The translations under genes and the position numbers were made by a program. Below are positions 43,543-52,580 of a stretch of DNA of 64,000 nucleotides, in pieces. Source of the stretch: Candidatus Scatomonas merdigallinarum. Its GTDB lineage: Bacteria > Bacillota > Clostridia > Lachnospirales > Lachnospiraceae. Position 1 is the first letter of the stretch. Each line of letters opens with the position of its first letter. Under the pieces are notes generated by a model. The model had not been told where the DNA came from. It searched no databases and was given only the letters and a program-made list of their open reading frames with translations. Location of the stretch: assembly GCA_018716305.1 (NCBI GenBank), contig DVKB01000003.1, positions 1-64,000 of the forward strand, given 5' to 3'.

Positions 43543-44562
43543 ATGAAAAAAATGTGGGTGTTGACATTAACAGCGGCGATGACAGCCGGTATGATGCTGG
43601 CGGGATGCGGAGAGGGCAAATCAGAAGGCAGCGGTTCCTCATCGGGAACAGAGGCCGGTTCTCAGGCTGCCCAGGCAGCGGAATCCGCAGCAGGGGATGA
43701 AGGCGGAGAGAAGGTGATCGGAGTTTCCATCATGAACCTTCAGGCGGAATTTTTCCAGGATCTGCGGGCAGGTATCGAAGAAAACCTGCCGGAGGGGTAT
43801 TCGGTCGATTTTAATGACGCCAATAACGATCTGAACAAGCAGCTTTCAGCGGTGGAAAATTTCTGCGCCAATAAGGTGGACGCGATTATTTTGAACGCGG
43901 TAGACGCGGAGGGAATCGTTACCGCTCTGGACACAGCAGAGGAAGCGGGAATCCCGGTGATCTGCGTAGACATGAAGCCCACCAGCGGAAGCTATGTCAC
44001 TTATATCGGGTCAGACAACTATCTTGGAGGAGAACTGGCTGCAGAGTGGGCGGTCCAGAATCTGTTCGCGGACAATGATTCTCCTTCTATCGCGCTGCTG
44101 ACCAACTCGAATTCCTCCGCGGCGACTTTAAGAATTTCCGGATTTAAGGATAAAATCACGGAACTCCTTCCGGATGTGGAGATCGTGGCTGAGGAAACAG
44201 GAAACACAAGAGAAGAATTTATGACAACTGCGGAGAATATTCTGACGGCCCACAGTGATCTGGATCTTTTCTTTGCCTACAGCGAGTCAGGCGGCCTGGG
44301 AGCCTACGATGCCATTGAAAGCGCAGGAAGAGAAGAAGTATCCATCATCGGTTTTGATGCCAGCGCGGAGGAACAGACCGCTATCGGAGAAAATGGCTGT
44401 TATAAAGCCAGCATCATTCAGTTCCCCCAGGAACTGGGAAAAACCTGTGTGGAGGCGGTAGAAAGCACGCTGTCCGGAGAAACTCTGGAAAATGAGATCG
44501 GAGTAGAGGTGGGCGTTTACACTGCGGACGGCATTGTATACGCTTCTGATCTGGAACAGTAA
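43543..44562 (+). CDS. Sugar ABC transporter substrate-binding lipoprotein (RbsB-like)
   Basis: The 339-residue product has a lipoprotein signal with lipobox LAGC (Cys22), a Gly/Ser/Ala-rich linker, then a type I periplasmic-binding fold of the ribose group (VIGVSIMNLQAEFFQDLRAG, IILNAVDAEGI, IGSDNYLGGELAAEW). It captures the ligand at the outer face of the membrane. I prefer ATG 43543, nine bases after AAGGAGG, over ATG 43537, which is too close. It precedes the ATPase and permease genes of the same importer. Confidence 0.92.
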   Translation: MKKMWVLTLTAAMTAGMMLAGCGEGKSEGSGSSSGTEAGSQAAQAAESAAGDEGGEKVIGVSIMNLQAEFFQDLRAGIEENLPEGYSVDFNDANNDLNKQLSAVENFCANKVDAIILNAVDAEGIVTALDTAEEAGIPVICVDMKPTSGSYVTYIGSDNYLGGELAAEWAVQNLFADNDSPSIALLTNSNSSAATLRISGFKDKITELLPDVEIVAEETGNTREEFMTTAENILTAHSDLDLFFAYSESGGLGAYDAIESAGREEVSIIGFDASAEEQTAIGENGCYKASIIQFPQELGKTCVEAVESTLSGETLENEIGVEVGVYTADGIVYASDLEQ

Positions 44563-44570
44563 GTGACTGT

Positions 44571-44598
44571 CCGGCAGGCGGCTCTGGCCGCCTGCCGG
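44571..44598 (+). promoter_or_regulatory. Intercistronic hairpin between binding protein and ATPase genes
   Basis: CCGGCAGGCGGC (44571-44582) pairs perfectly with GCCGCCTGCCGG (44587-44598) around a TCTG loop. There is no T-run. Such hairpins often protect the upstream mRNA and raise the level of the binding protein over the other parts. Confidence 0.65.
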
Positions 44599-44622
44599 GT
44601 GACAAGTAAAGGGGAAAAACAT

Positions 44623-46113
44623 ATGGAGAAGAAATATGTTCTGGAGTTTAAGGACATCAGAAAATCTTTTTCAGGGGTGCAGGTTTTAAATGATATCAGC
44701 TTTTCTGTAGAGAGGGGAAAGGTCCACGCGCTTCTGGGAGAAAACGGAGCCGGGAAATCTACCCTGATGAAAATTCTTTCAGGAGCTTATACAAAAGACG
44801 GCGGCACGATCTCATTTGACGGAAAAGAAATCGCGCCGAAAAATACCAATGACTCTGAAAAACTCGGAATATCTATTATTTATCAGGAATTAAATCTGAT
44901 TCCTGAGATCAGCATCGCGGAAAATATTTATCTTCACAGACAGCCGGAAAAGTACGGATTTGTAGACTGGAAAAAGATGAACCGCATGGCGAAAGAAATG
45001 CTGGAGAAGGTGGGACTGAAACTAAAACCCCAGGAACTGGTAGGGCGTCTGACCGTAGCGCAGCAGCAGATGGTAGAGATTGCCAAAGCCCTGTCCAAGG
45101 ATTTAAAGCTGCTGATCATGGACGAGCCCACTTCTTCTCTGACTGACGCGGAGACAAAGACGCTGTTTGGTTTGATCGGCAGTTTAAAAGAAAAAGGGAT
45201 CACCATTATTTACATCAGCCATAGAATGAATGAAATTTTTGAAATCTGCGATTCCTATACAGTCATGCGCGATGGAAGTGTGATCCAGAGCGGACAGCTG
45301 CAGGACACGAATCTGGATGAACTGATCAAAAACATGGTGGGCCATGACATGTCCCAGGTGTTTCCCAAGCATCAGCCCCGCATCGGAGAAGAGGTTCTGC
45401 GGGCGGAACACATCAGCAACGGGGCGGAGGTAAAGGAGGTTTCCTTCTATTTGAAAAAAGGTGAGATTCTGGGATTTGCCGGCCTTATGGGAGCAGGAAG
45501 AACAGAAACCTTTAAGGCCATTTTCGGCTATGACAGCAGGCGGAAAGGCGACATTTATGTGAAAGGGGAAAAAGTTAATATCCGATCTCCGAAAGATGCC
45601 ATCCGTTGCGGGCTGGGCTATGTGCCGGAAGACCGGAGACGGGAAGGACTGGTGACCTCCCTGCCGGTGGTGGACAATATTGTGATGGTAAAAATGGAAA
45701 ATGCCATGAAAAAAGGCTTTTATTCGGCTTCTAAGGCGAAAGAGATCAGCAGCCGCTTTATTTCTTCCCTGATGATCAAGACAACAGGGATTTTTCAGAA
45801 ATGTAAATTTTTAAGCGGCGGAAACCAGCAGAAGGTAGTGCTGGCTAAATGGCTGAACTGCGATTCCGATATCCTGATCCTGGATGAGCCCACCAGGGGG
45901 ATCGATATTAACGCCAAAAGCGAGATATACCAGATGATCGTGGATCTGGCAGAGAGCGGAAAATCTGTGATCGTTATTTCATCGGAACTTCCGGAAGTGA
46001 TCGGACTCTGCGACCGGGTTTACGTCATGTACGAGGGCAGAATTACCGGGCAGTTAGACCGGGAAGAACTGGATCAGGAAAGCATCATGCATTACGCGAT
46101 GGGAGGAAATTAA
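44623..46113 (+). CDS. Sugar ABC transporter ATP-binding protein (RbsA-like)
   Basis: A 496-residue protein with two ATPase domains. The first has Walker A GENGAGKST, signature LTVAQQQMVEIAKAL and Walker B LLIMDEPTSSL. The second (from about 240) has a degenerate Walker A (GLMGAGRTET), signature LSGGNQQKVVLAKWL and Walker B LILDEPTRGID. This layout is typical of ribose/galactose-type importers. Start ATG 44623 has AAAGGGG upstream; an upstream in-frame GTG lies before the intercistronic hairpin. Confidence 0.95.
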   Translation: MEKKYVLEFKDIRKSFSGVQVLNDISFSVERGKVHALLGENGAGKSTLMKILSGAYTKDGGTISFDGKEIAPKNTNDSEKLGISIIYQELNLIPEISIAENIYLHRQPEKYGFVDWKKMNRMAKEMLEKVGLKLKPQELVGRLTVAQQQMVEIAKALSKDLKLLIMDEPTSSLTDAETKTLFGLIGSLKEKGITIIYISHRMNEIFEICDSYTVMRDGSVIQSGQLQDTNLDELIKNMVGHDMSQVFPKHQPRIGEEVLRAEHISNGAEVKEVSFYLKKGEILGFAGLMGAGRTETFKAIFGYDSRRKGDIYVKGEKVNIRSPKDAIRCGLGYVPEDRRREGLVTSLPVVDNIVMVKMENAMKKGFYSASKAKEISSRFISSLMIKTTGIFQKCKFLSGGNQQKVVLAKWLNCDSDILILDEPTRGIDINAKSEIYQMIVDLAESGKSVIVISSELPEVIGLCDRVYVMYEGRITGQLDREELDQESIMHYAMGGN

Positions 46114-46114
46114 G

Positions 46115-47053
46115 ATGGGTGCAAAAAAACAACGTTCGGTTGATTGGGGGAATTTCGCGATACTGGCAGTCCTTCTGCTGATGATCATCGTGCTGACGAT
46201 CATGAATCCGGTTTTTCTTTCAATGGATAATCTGGTGAATATCGCCAGACAGATTTCTATGGTGGCCATTGTGGCTATCGGCATGACTTTTGTGCTGATT
46301 ATCGGGGAGATCGATCTTTCCGTGGGCCATATTGCCTGCCTCAGCGGGATTATTGTGGCGAAATGCCTGACGCTGAACATGGGGATTCCTCTTTCCTGCC
46401 TGATGGCGCTTTTGGTAGGAGCGCTTCTGGGATTTGCCAACGGATTTATTAACACTCAGTTTAAAATACCGTCCTTTATCGTCACCCTGGGCATGGATAA
46501 TATTGCCTATGGAATCGTTCTGGTCATCACCAACGCCTATCCGATCACGGGCCTTCCGGAGGGATTTAAGGTTATCGGACGAGGATATGTAGGCGTGATC
46601 CCGGTACCGGTCATCATCATGGCGGTGTGCTACGCGGCAGGAATCATTTGCCTGAAATACGTAAAATTCGGAAGAAATATGTTTGCCATCGGCGGCAATC
46701 AGGACGCGGCGAAACTGTCCGGAATCACCGTGAAGAAAAACAAAATCGCTATCTTCACACTCTGCGGAGTGACGGCAGCTATTTCGGGAATTATTTTGTC
46801 ATCCCGGCTGTTTTCCGGGCAGCCAAACTCCGGCTCATCATTTACGATGGATGCCATTGCCTCCTGCGTAATCGGAGGAACCAGCACTACCGGAGGAAAG
46901 GGAAGACTGTGGGGAACCTTCATCGGAGCTCTGATCATCGGAATTATCGATAACGGCATGACGCTGCTGGGCATTTCCACCAACTGGCAGTATATTGTGA
47001 AAGGAGCCATTATTATTATCGCGGTAGGTTTGGATTCCATCAGAGAAAAGTAA
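46115..47053 (+). CDS. Sugar ABC transporter permease (RbsC-like)
   Basis: This 312-residue permease has eight to ten membrane helices and landmarks GEIDLSVGHIACLSGII and GGTSTTGGKGRLWGTFIGAL of the ribose-type permease family. It forms the channel of the importer with the ATPase before it. Its start directly follows the stop of the ATPase gene. Confidence 0.95.
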   Translation: MGAKKQRSVDWGNFAILAVLLLMIIVLTIMNPVFLSMDNLVNIARQISMVAIVAIGMTFVLIIGEIDLSVGHIACLSGIIVAKCLTLNMGIPLSCLMALLVGALLGFANGFINTQFKIPSFIVTLGMDNIAYGIVLVITNAYPITGLPEGFKVIGRGYVGVIPVPVIIMAVCYAAGIICLKYVKFGRNMFAIGGNQDAAKLSGITVKKNKIAIFTLCGVTAAISGIILSSRLFSGQPNSGSSFTMDAIASCVIGGTSTTGGKGRLWGTFIGALIIGIIDNGMTLLGISTNWQYIVKGAIIIIAVGLDSIREK

Positions 47054-47069
47054 GTCGGAGGAAAGAAAA

Positions 47070-48350
47070 GTGGAAAAAGATATCAGAGAGGAAGTACGCC
47101 GGAGAGAAAACGAGTATGTGAAGTTTTTGGGAACACTGGTGGGATTTGACACTTCCGTGATCCGCCACGGAGAGGACGGGCAGGAGCAGAAGGCCCAGGA
47201 ATTTCTGGCGGGCTATCTGGAAAAAATGGGCTGTCGGATCCACATGTTTGAGCCGGACAATGAGATTATGAAGGACTATCCCAGCTACAACCCGGGGCAT
47301 TCCTACAAAGGCCGTCCGGATCTGGTGGCCGTCTACAAAGGAAGCGGCGGCGGCCGCTCCCTGATCCTTAACGGACACATAGATACTATGCCTTCCGGCA
47401 GTCTGGAAAAATGGGATACGGATCCCTGGACCCTGACTGAAAAAGACGGAAAACTTTACGGGCTTGGCGCTGATGACATGAAAGGCGGACTGAGCGCGGA
47501 GATTTTGGGGCTGGAACTGGCTTTGTCCCTGGGATTTCAGCCGAAAGGCGATATCATCATCGAATCCGTTGTGGATGAGGAGGGAGGCGGAAACGGATCC
47601 CTGGCCGCAGCGGCGGCGGGATACAAGGCGGATGCCGCTATTATCGCCGAGGGCTCTCTGCTGAATGTTTACACGGCCAACCGGGGAGCCTGGCTGGCGG
47701 AAGTGGAGGTGGAAGGGAAACCGATCCACGCCAGCCTGAAAGGTTTCGGGGAAAACGCTATAGATAAGACGGTAAAAGTGATCTGGGCCCTGCATGAGCT
47801 GGAAGAAAAATGGATGGCTACGAAGGTGCATCCGCTGCTGCAGCCGCCCACCATAAATATCGGTTGCATCGAGGGAGGGGTCGCGGCCTCTACAGTACCT
47901 GAGAGCTGCCGGCTGAAATTTGATGTGGAGTTTTATCCTTCGGAGAAGACCATTGAGGGAAAGATGGTCAGGGTAGACAAAAATGAAGTGGCCCGGGAAG
48001 TAGAGGAGTACCTGAACCGGATGGCTTCCGGGGATGAATGGCTGAAAGATCATCCTCTGAAATTCAGCTGGTATCAGGACTGCCCGCCTTATGAGACGGA
48101 TCCAGGGCACCCTATTGTAAAGTGCGCGCTGGAGGCAGCCGGCGCTGTTACAGGCGGCACAAGTGAAATCGGCGGATTATCTTGCGGGTGCGATGCCAGG
48201 CATCTCTGCGACATCGCGGGCGTTCCCACAATCGTATTTGGGCCGGGAACCTGCCATCATGCCCATGTGGTCAATGAATTTCTGCCGAAAGAAGAATTTC
48301 TGCGGGCCATCGAGGCTTTCGCGAGAATTATCATGGATTGGACAAAATAA
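47070..48350 (+). CDS. M20-family metallopeptidase (ArgE/DapE-like)
   Basis: A 426-residue cytoplasmic zinc hydrolase. The metal-binding sites are LNGHIDTMPSG (His, Asp), GADDMKGGLSAEI (Asp) and VVDEEGGGNGS (Glu pair); the C-terminal metal-binding His is in PGTCHHAHVVNE. The family hydrolyses acyl or amide bonds of small amino-acid derivatives. The start is GTG 47070, following GGAGGAAAG. It is the second metallohydrolase of the sugar operon. Confidence 0.92.
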   Translation: MEKDIREEVRRRENEYVKFLGTLVGFDTSVIRHGEDGQEQKAQEFLAGYLEKMGCRIHMFEPDNEIMKDYPSYNPGHSYKGRPDLVAVYKGSGGGRSLILNGHIDTMPSGSLEKWDTDPWTLTEKDGKLYGLGADDMKGGLSAEILGLELALSLGFQPKGDIIIESVVDEEGGGNGSLAAAAAGYKADAAIIAEGSLLNVYTANRGAWLAEVEVEGKPIHASLKGFGENAIDKTVKVIWALHELEEKWMATKVHPLLQPPTINIGCIEGGVAASTVPESCRLKFDVEFYPSEKTIEGKMVRVDKNEVAREVEEYLNRMASGDEWLKDHPLKFSWYQDCPPYETDPGHPIVKCALEAAGAVTGGTSEIGGLSCGCDARHLCDIAGVPTIVFGPGTCHHAHVVNEFLPKEEFLRAIEAFARIIMDWTK

Positions 48351-48364
48351 AAGCGGGAGGGAAT

Positions 48365-49120
48365 ATGGATAAAGTAAAGGTTTTATTTGCCGGGGAATCC
48401 TGGTTTTACTGCAAAATAGAAACAAAAGGCGTAGATCAGTTTTCGGTCAGCGGATATGAGACGGAGATAGAGAGGGTGCGCTCCTTTACCCGGGAATACG
48501 CGGAAATCACCCATGTGCCGGCACATATGGTAATGGAAGGTTTTCCGGAAACCAAAGAAGCATTACAGCAGTATGATCTGGTGGTGCTCAGCGATGTGGG
48601 GGCGAATTCTTTTCTGCTGCCGCCGAAAACATTTTTAAACAGCCAGGAAGCGCCCAATAAGCTGCGGGTCATCGCGGACTACGTAGCGGAGGGCGGGGCT
48701 TTCGGCATGATGGGAGGCTACCTGTCCTACATGGGGTTTGAAGCGAAAGGAGCTTACAAGCGGACAGCAGTGGAAGAAATTTTGCCGGTAACGCTTCTGG
48801 AAGGAGACGACCGGGAAGAACATCCGGAAGGAATCTCTTTTCAGGCTTGCCCCGGAGCTGAGGGCTTTCTGAAAGACTGCAGCGGCCAGTGGGGAAAACT
48901 TTTGGGCTACAATAAGCTGATCCTGAAGGACTCCGCAAAGCTGATCCTGGAATATCAGGGAGATCCGATCCTGGCGGTGGGCGAATACGGGAAAGGAAGA
49001 GTCTTCGCCTGGGCCTCTGACTGCGCGCCCCACTGGATGCCTCCGGAATTTTGTGAATCGGATAATAATAAAGCCCTCTGGAAGAATCTTTTCAGCTGGT
49101 GCGCGAAAAAGGATGAATGA
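48365..49120 (+). CDS. Putative glutamine amidotransferase-like protein (PF07090 type)
   Basis: A 251-residue class I amidotransferase-like fold. Landmarks: LFAGESWFYC, YDLVVLSDVGANSF, GGAFGMMGGYLSYMG and the VGEYGKGRVFAWASDCAPHW end. The active-site Cys of true glutaminases is not clear at the nucleophile position (MMGGYLS), so it may be a binding or sugar-modifying protein rather than an amidotransferase. Start ATG 48365 follows GGGAGGG. The stop overlaps the start of the kinase gene. Confidence 0.75.
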   Translation: MDKVKVLFAGESWFYCKIETKGVDQFSVSGYETEIERVRSFTREYAEITHVPAHMVMEGFPETKEALQQYDLVVLSDVGANSFLLPPKTFLNSQEAPNKLRVIADYVAEGGAFGMMGGYLSYMGFEAKGAYKRTAVEEILPVTLLEGDDREEHPEGISFQACPGAEGFLKDCSGQWGKLLGYNKLILKDSAKLILEYQGDPILAVGEYGKGRVFAWASDCAPHWMPPEFCESDNNKALWKNLFSWCAKKDE

Positions 49121-50010
49121 TGAAGATTTTAAATTACGGATCGCTGAATTATGATTATGTGTATACGGTTCCCCATATTGCCGCGGAGGGAGAAACCATC
49201 TCAGCTGAAGGGATGGAGTGCCATCTGGGAGGAAAAGGACTGAATCAGTCTGTAGCCATAGCCCGGGCGGGGAGCCGGGTATATCAGGGCGGGGCCGCAG
49301 GCAGCGACGGAGACCGGTTTTTTGAGTTCTGCGCCGCTAACGGCGTCAGTACAGAATTTATTGAGAGAATGGAAGGCGCCTGCGGCTGCGCTTTTATACA
49401 GGTGGATTCTTCCAGTGAAAACTGTATTGTACTGTACAGCGGTACAAATAAACGGCAGAGCCGGGAGCACATAGATCAGGTGCTGGAATCTTTTGAAGAG
49501 GGGGATCTGCTGATTCTCCAGAATGAAATCAATGAACTCCCCTATCTGATCGACAGAGCCTATGAGCGCGGCATGAGGATTGTGCTGAATCCGTCCCCTT
49601 ATAACAGCCAGGTGGAAGAAAGTGATTTAAATAAGATCGAGTTTTTTCTGCTGAATGAAGTGGAAGGCGAGCAGATTTCCGGAAGCAGAGAACCGGAAAA
49701 AATTCTTTCCTATATGAAAAGGCGCTTTCCGGAAGCAAAGGTGGTGCTGACTCTGGGCAGCCAGGGAGCGGTTTATCAGGACAGCCGGCAGAAAATCTGC
49801 CAGCCGGCCTTTCCGGCGCCGGCGGTGGATACTACAGCTGCCGGAGATACCTTTACCGGATATTTTATCCACGGGATCGCCTGTCAGGATTCTGTCAGAA
49901 AAAGTCTGGAATCCGCGGCGAAAGCCGCAGCCATTGCCGTGTCCAGAAAAGGAGCTGCCGATTCCATCCCCTGGGCCGGGGAAGTGGAAGCTTTCGGAAG
50001 TTTAGAATGA
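49117..50010 (+). CDS. PfkB-family carbohydrate kinase (ribokinase-like)
   Basis: This 297-residue kinase has the substrate-binding loop GGKGLNQSVAIARAG and the ATP/anion-hole motif VDTTAAGDTFTGYF with the catalytic Asp. It starts at overlapping ATGs 49117/49120, coupled to the previous stop. It likely phosphorylates the sugar released by the two hydrolases or taken up by the importer. It is the second PfkB kinase of this region; the first is fused to a LacI regulator. A terminator follows. Confidence 0.9.
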   Translation: MMKILNYGSLNYDYVYTVPHIAAEGETISAEGMECHLGGKGLNQSVAIARAGSRVYQGGAAGSDGDRFFEFCAANGVSTEFIERMEGACGCAFIQVDSSSENCIVLYSGTNKRQSREHIDQVLESFEEGDLLILQNEINELPYLIDRAYERGMRIVLNPSPYNSQVEESDLNKIEFFLLNEVEGEQISGSREPEKILSYMKRRFPEAKVVLTLGSQGAVYQDSRQKICQPAFPAPAVDTTAAGDTFTGYFIHGIACQDSVRKSLESAAKAAAIAVSRKGAADSIPWAGEVEAFGSLE

Positions 50011-50024
50011 ATCTGTTTTGCCGG

Positions 50025-50070
50025 AATGCTGCCGCGCCTGTGAAATGTCATGGGCGGGGCGGCATTTTTT
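50025..50070 (+). terminator. Terminator of the sugar operon
   Basis: AATGCTGCCGCGCC (50025-50038) pairs with GGGCGGGGCGGCATT (50052-50066) with one mismatch and one G-T pair, followed by a T-run to 50070. Confidence 0.85.
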
Positions 50071-50079
50071 CGCTCCCGG

Positions 50080-50108
50080 TTGCCAAACGTCACAATCTTC
50101 TGTATAAT
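50080..50108 (+). promoter_or_regulatory. Promoter of the cysteine synthase gene
   Basis: TTGCCA (50080-50085), a 17-base spacer and a perfect TATAAT (50103-50108), about 60 bases upstream of ATG 50171. Confidence 0.75.
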
Positions 50109-50170
50109 GCATAAGATAGAGTAATCCTGCCGTATTTTGGCAGAAAGTAAAGAGAAAAAGAGGGTTTGTC

Positions 50171-51103
50171 ATGGTTTACAATAATGTGCTTGAGGCGATG
50201 GGACATACGCCGATGATCCGGCTGAACCATATGGGAGACAAAGACGGAGCGGAAATTCTTGTAAAATATGAAGGGCTGAACGTGGGAGGCTCCATTAAAA
50301 GCCGCACGGCCTATAATATGATCCGGGCGGCGGAGAAAAAAGGATTGATCCATGAGAATACGGTGATCGTGGAGCCCACCAGCGGAAATCAGGGCATCGG
50401 ACTGGCCCTGGTGGGAGCGGTCCGTGGGTATAAGACGATTATCGTTATGCCGGATTCTGTCAGTGAGGAGAGGAGAAAGCTGGTGCGCCACTATGGGGCG
50501 GAGGTGATCCTGATCCACGACGCCGGGGATATCGGCGCCTGCATTGAGGAGTGCCTGCAGACGGCTCTGCGGATGGCGCGGGAGGATCCCAACGTGTATG
50601 TGCCCCAGCAGTTTTCAAATCCTGCCAACAATGACGCCCACCGTTACCGGACAGCGGTGGAGATTCTGGAGCAGGTGGAGGGCCCCATCGACGGCTTCTG
50701 CTCCGGCGTAGGCACCGGCGGAACCATTTCCGGCATCGGGGAAGTGCTGAAAGCCCAGAATCCCCAGATTGAGATCTGGGCGGTGGAGCCGGAGAACGCC
50801 GCCATTCTGGCGGGGGGAAATATCGGCACCCACCTGCAGATGGGCATCGGGGACGGAGTGATCCCCGACAATCTGAACCAGAGCATTTACTCTGATATCT
50901 GCATTATCTCCGATGAGGAGGCCATCCGGACCGCCAAGGATCTGGCCCGGAAAGAAGGCCTCATGTGCGGCATTTCCAGCGGCACCAATGTGGCGGCGGC
51001 CATTCAGCTGGCCCGGAAGCTGGGGAAGGGAAAGACCGTGGTGACAGTGCTGCCGGATACGGCGGAACGGTACTTCAGTACCCCCCTGTTTGAAAATGAA
51101 TAG
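50171..51103 (+). CDS. Cysteine synthase family protein (PLP enzyme)
   Basis: A 310-residue PLP-dependent enzyme. Lys43 in NVGGSIKSR is the PLP lysine, EPTSGNQGIGLAL binds the substrate carboxylate, GVGTGGTISGIG binds the PLP phosphate and CGISSGTNVAA is the C-terminal signature. It would make cysteine from O-acetylserine and sulfide or a related beta-replacement product. The usual NPAGSVKDR around the lysine reads NVGGSIKSR, so the substrate may differ from that of classic CysK. It is monocistronic, between its own promoter and a bidirectional terminator. Confidence 0.85.
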   Translation: MVYNNVLEAMGHTPMIRLNHMGDKDGAEILVKYEGLNVGGSIKSRTAYNMIRAAEKKGLIHENTVIVEPTSGNQGIGLALVGAVRGYKTIIVMPDSVSEERRKLVRHYGAEVILIHDAGDIGACIEECLQTALRMAREDPNVYVPQQFSNPANNDAHRYRTAVEILEQVEGPIDGFCSGVGTGGTISGIGEVLKAQNPQIEIWAVEPENAAILAGGNIGTHLQMGIGDGVIPDNLNQSIYSDICIISDEEAIRTAKDLARKEGLMCGISSGTNVAAAIQLARKLGKGKTVVTVLPDTAERYFSTPLFENE

Positions 51104-51105
51104 AA

Positions 51106-51160
51106 TGTGAAAAGGGCGCGGTTCCGGATGTTCAGATTCCAGAACCGCGCCCTTTTCACA
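51106..51160. terminator. Bidirectional terminator
   Basis: A perfect 19-bp stem, TGTGAAAAGGGCGCGGTTC (51106-51124) with its complement at 51142-51160. The A and T tracts in the arms give a T-run on either strand, so it can end both the cysteine synthase and the convergent transporter transcripts. Confidence 0.85.
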
Positions 51161-51179
51161 GGCGCCGTGGATCAGCTGC

Positions 51180-52580
51180 TTAAAACGGTCCGTAGCCGAT
51201 CCCGTGGGCGATCATGACCAGAGCAAAGGCGCTGACCATGAGTCCCAGATAGATTTTCCAGCAGAATTTCAGCCAGGTTCCGTAATCCACGCCGCACATG
51301 GACAGCTGAACCAGAGAACTGCCGGGCCAGAAACTGTTGGTGATGCCGTCCCCGTACTGGTAGGCCAGCACCAGCACCTGCTGGTTGATGTGCAGAATGT
51401 CTCCCAGAGGCTGCAGGATGGGCATGACGATGACTGCTTTTCCGCTGCCGGACACCACCAGGAAATTAAAGAGCGTTACAAATACAAAGATAATCAGCAG
51501 GGCCAGGAGAGCGCTCTTGTTTTTCAGAAGAAGGGACAGGCCGTGGACAATGGTGTCCATAATGCAGGCCTGATTCAGAAGAACTACCACAGCCTGGGCC
51601 ATTCCCACAGCGAAGGCGGCGGCGAACACCCGCACTGCCCCTTTGCAGAAAAGCTGGCAGGCCTGGCTGGGACCAATGCGGAAAATCAGGGCCAGAAGGA
51701 TTCCCATGATGACGTAGATAGCCGCGATCTGGGGGAAGGACCATTTCAGCCGGATGCATCCGTATCCCTGAATGACGATGATAGCCAGAAAGACCAGCAG
51801 ACCTAAGATCCGCCTGAGATTCATTTCCTCCATGCCGGAGGTGTGGTCCTCCTGCCGCTGATTCAGGTACTCCCCGCTGACCAGGCTGGCGGAGGGATCC
51901 TTTTTGATTTTCCGGCAGTAGCTGTAAAGACCGAACAGACCGATGCAGTAGAACACCGCCAGCCCCGCCGCCCGGAAGCCGATGCCGGAAAACATAGGAA
52001 GTCCCACGATCTGCTGGGCCACGCCGGTGGTAAAAGTGTTCATAAGACCGGCGGTAAAGCCCACGGTGCTGCCCACAATGGCAAGCCCCGTTCCCACGAT
52101 CCGGTCATATCCCAGGGCGAAGCCGATGGTGACCGCCAGGGGATAGAAGGGGTAGGCGGCCTCCCCATAGCCCAGAACGCCGAATACCACAAAGATGGTA
52201 TAGAAAATGCAGACCACGGAGAATTCTTTTCCCTTCGTCTTTTTCAGAATGGCGCTGATCCCGGCTCCGAAGGCGCCGCTGACTTCCAGCAGGTAAATGA
52301 CTCCGGAACTGATAAACAGGGTGCCCATAATAGTGGCGCCGCTGACAAAGCCGTTGTAAATAGCTTCAAAATAATCCATAAAGGAAATGGGATTTTCGTT
52401 TTCCACGTACCGGAAGGTGTCCGGGTCGATGACGGAAATTCCCGCTTCGTCCACCACCCGCTCATAGGAGCCGCTGGGCACCAGGTAGGACAGGATCACC
52501 ACAAACAGCATGATAATCAGCAGGATGATAAATACATGGGGCATATGAAAGCCCCGGGCTTTTTTTGCGTTCGGTTTCAT
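51180..52580 (-). CDS. YfcC-family membrane transporter
   Basis: A 466-residue protein with about 12 membrane helices. The segment GSTVGFTAGLMNTFTTGVAQ is typical of the YfcC group, and SGSGKAVIVMPILQPLGDIL in the second half repeats the same core. YfcC-like proteins are related to C4-dicarboxylate and arginine/ornithine carriers. Four bases (52577-52580) overlap the M20D hydrolase gene, so the two are coupled. The likely cargo is an amino acid or N-acylated amino acid, inferred from the neighbour. Confidence 0.85.
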   Translation of the reverse strand: MKPNAKKARGFHMPHVFIILLIIMLFVVILSYLVPSGSYERVVDEAGISVIDPDTFRYVENENPISFMDYFEAIYNGFVSGATIMGTLFISSGVIYLLEVSGAFGAGISAILKKTKGKEFSVVCIFYTIFVVFGVLGYGEAAYPFYPLAVTIGFALGYDRIVGTGLAIVGSTVGFTAGLMNTFTTGVAQQIVGLPMFSGIGFRAAGLAVFYCIGLFGLYSYCRKIKKDPSASLVSGEYLNQRQEDHTSGMEEMNLRRILGLLVFLAIIVIQGYGCIRLKWSFPQIAAIYVIMGILLALIFRIGPSQACQLFCKGAVRVFAAAFAVGMAQAVVVLLNQACIMDTIVHGLSLLLKNKSALLALLIIFVFVTLFNFLVVSGSGKAVIVMPILQPLGDILHINQQVLVLAYQYGDGITNSFWPGSSLVQLSMCGVDYGTWLKFCWKIYLGLMVSAFALVMIAHGIGYGPF

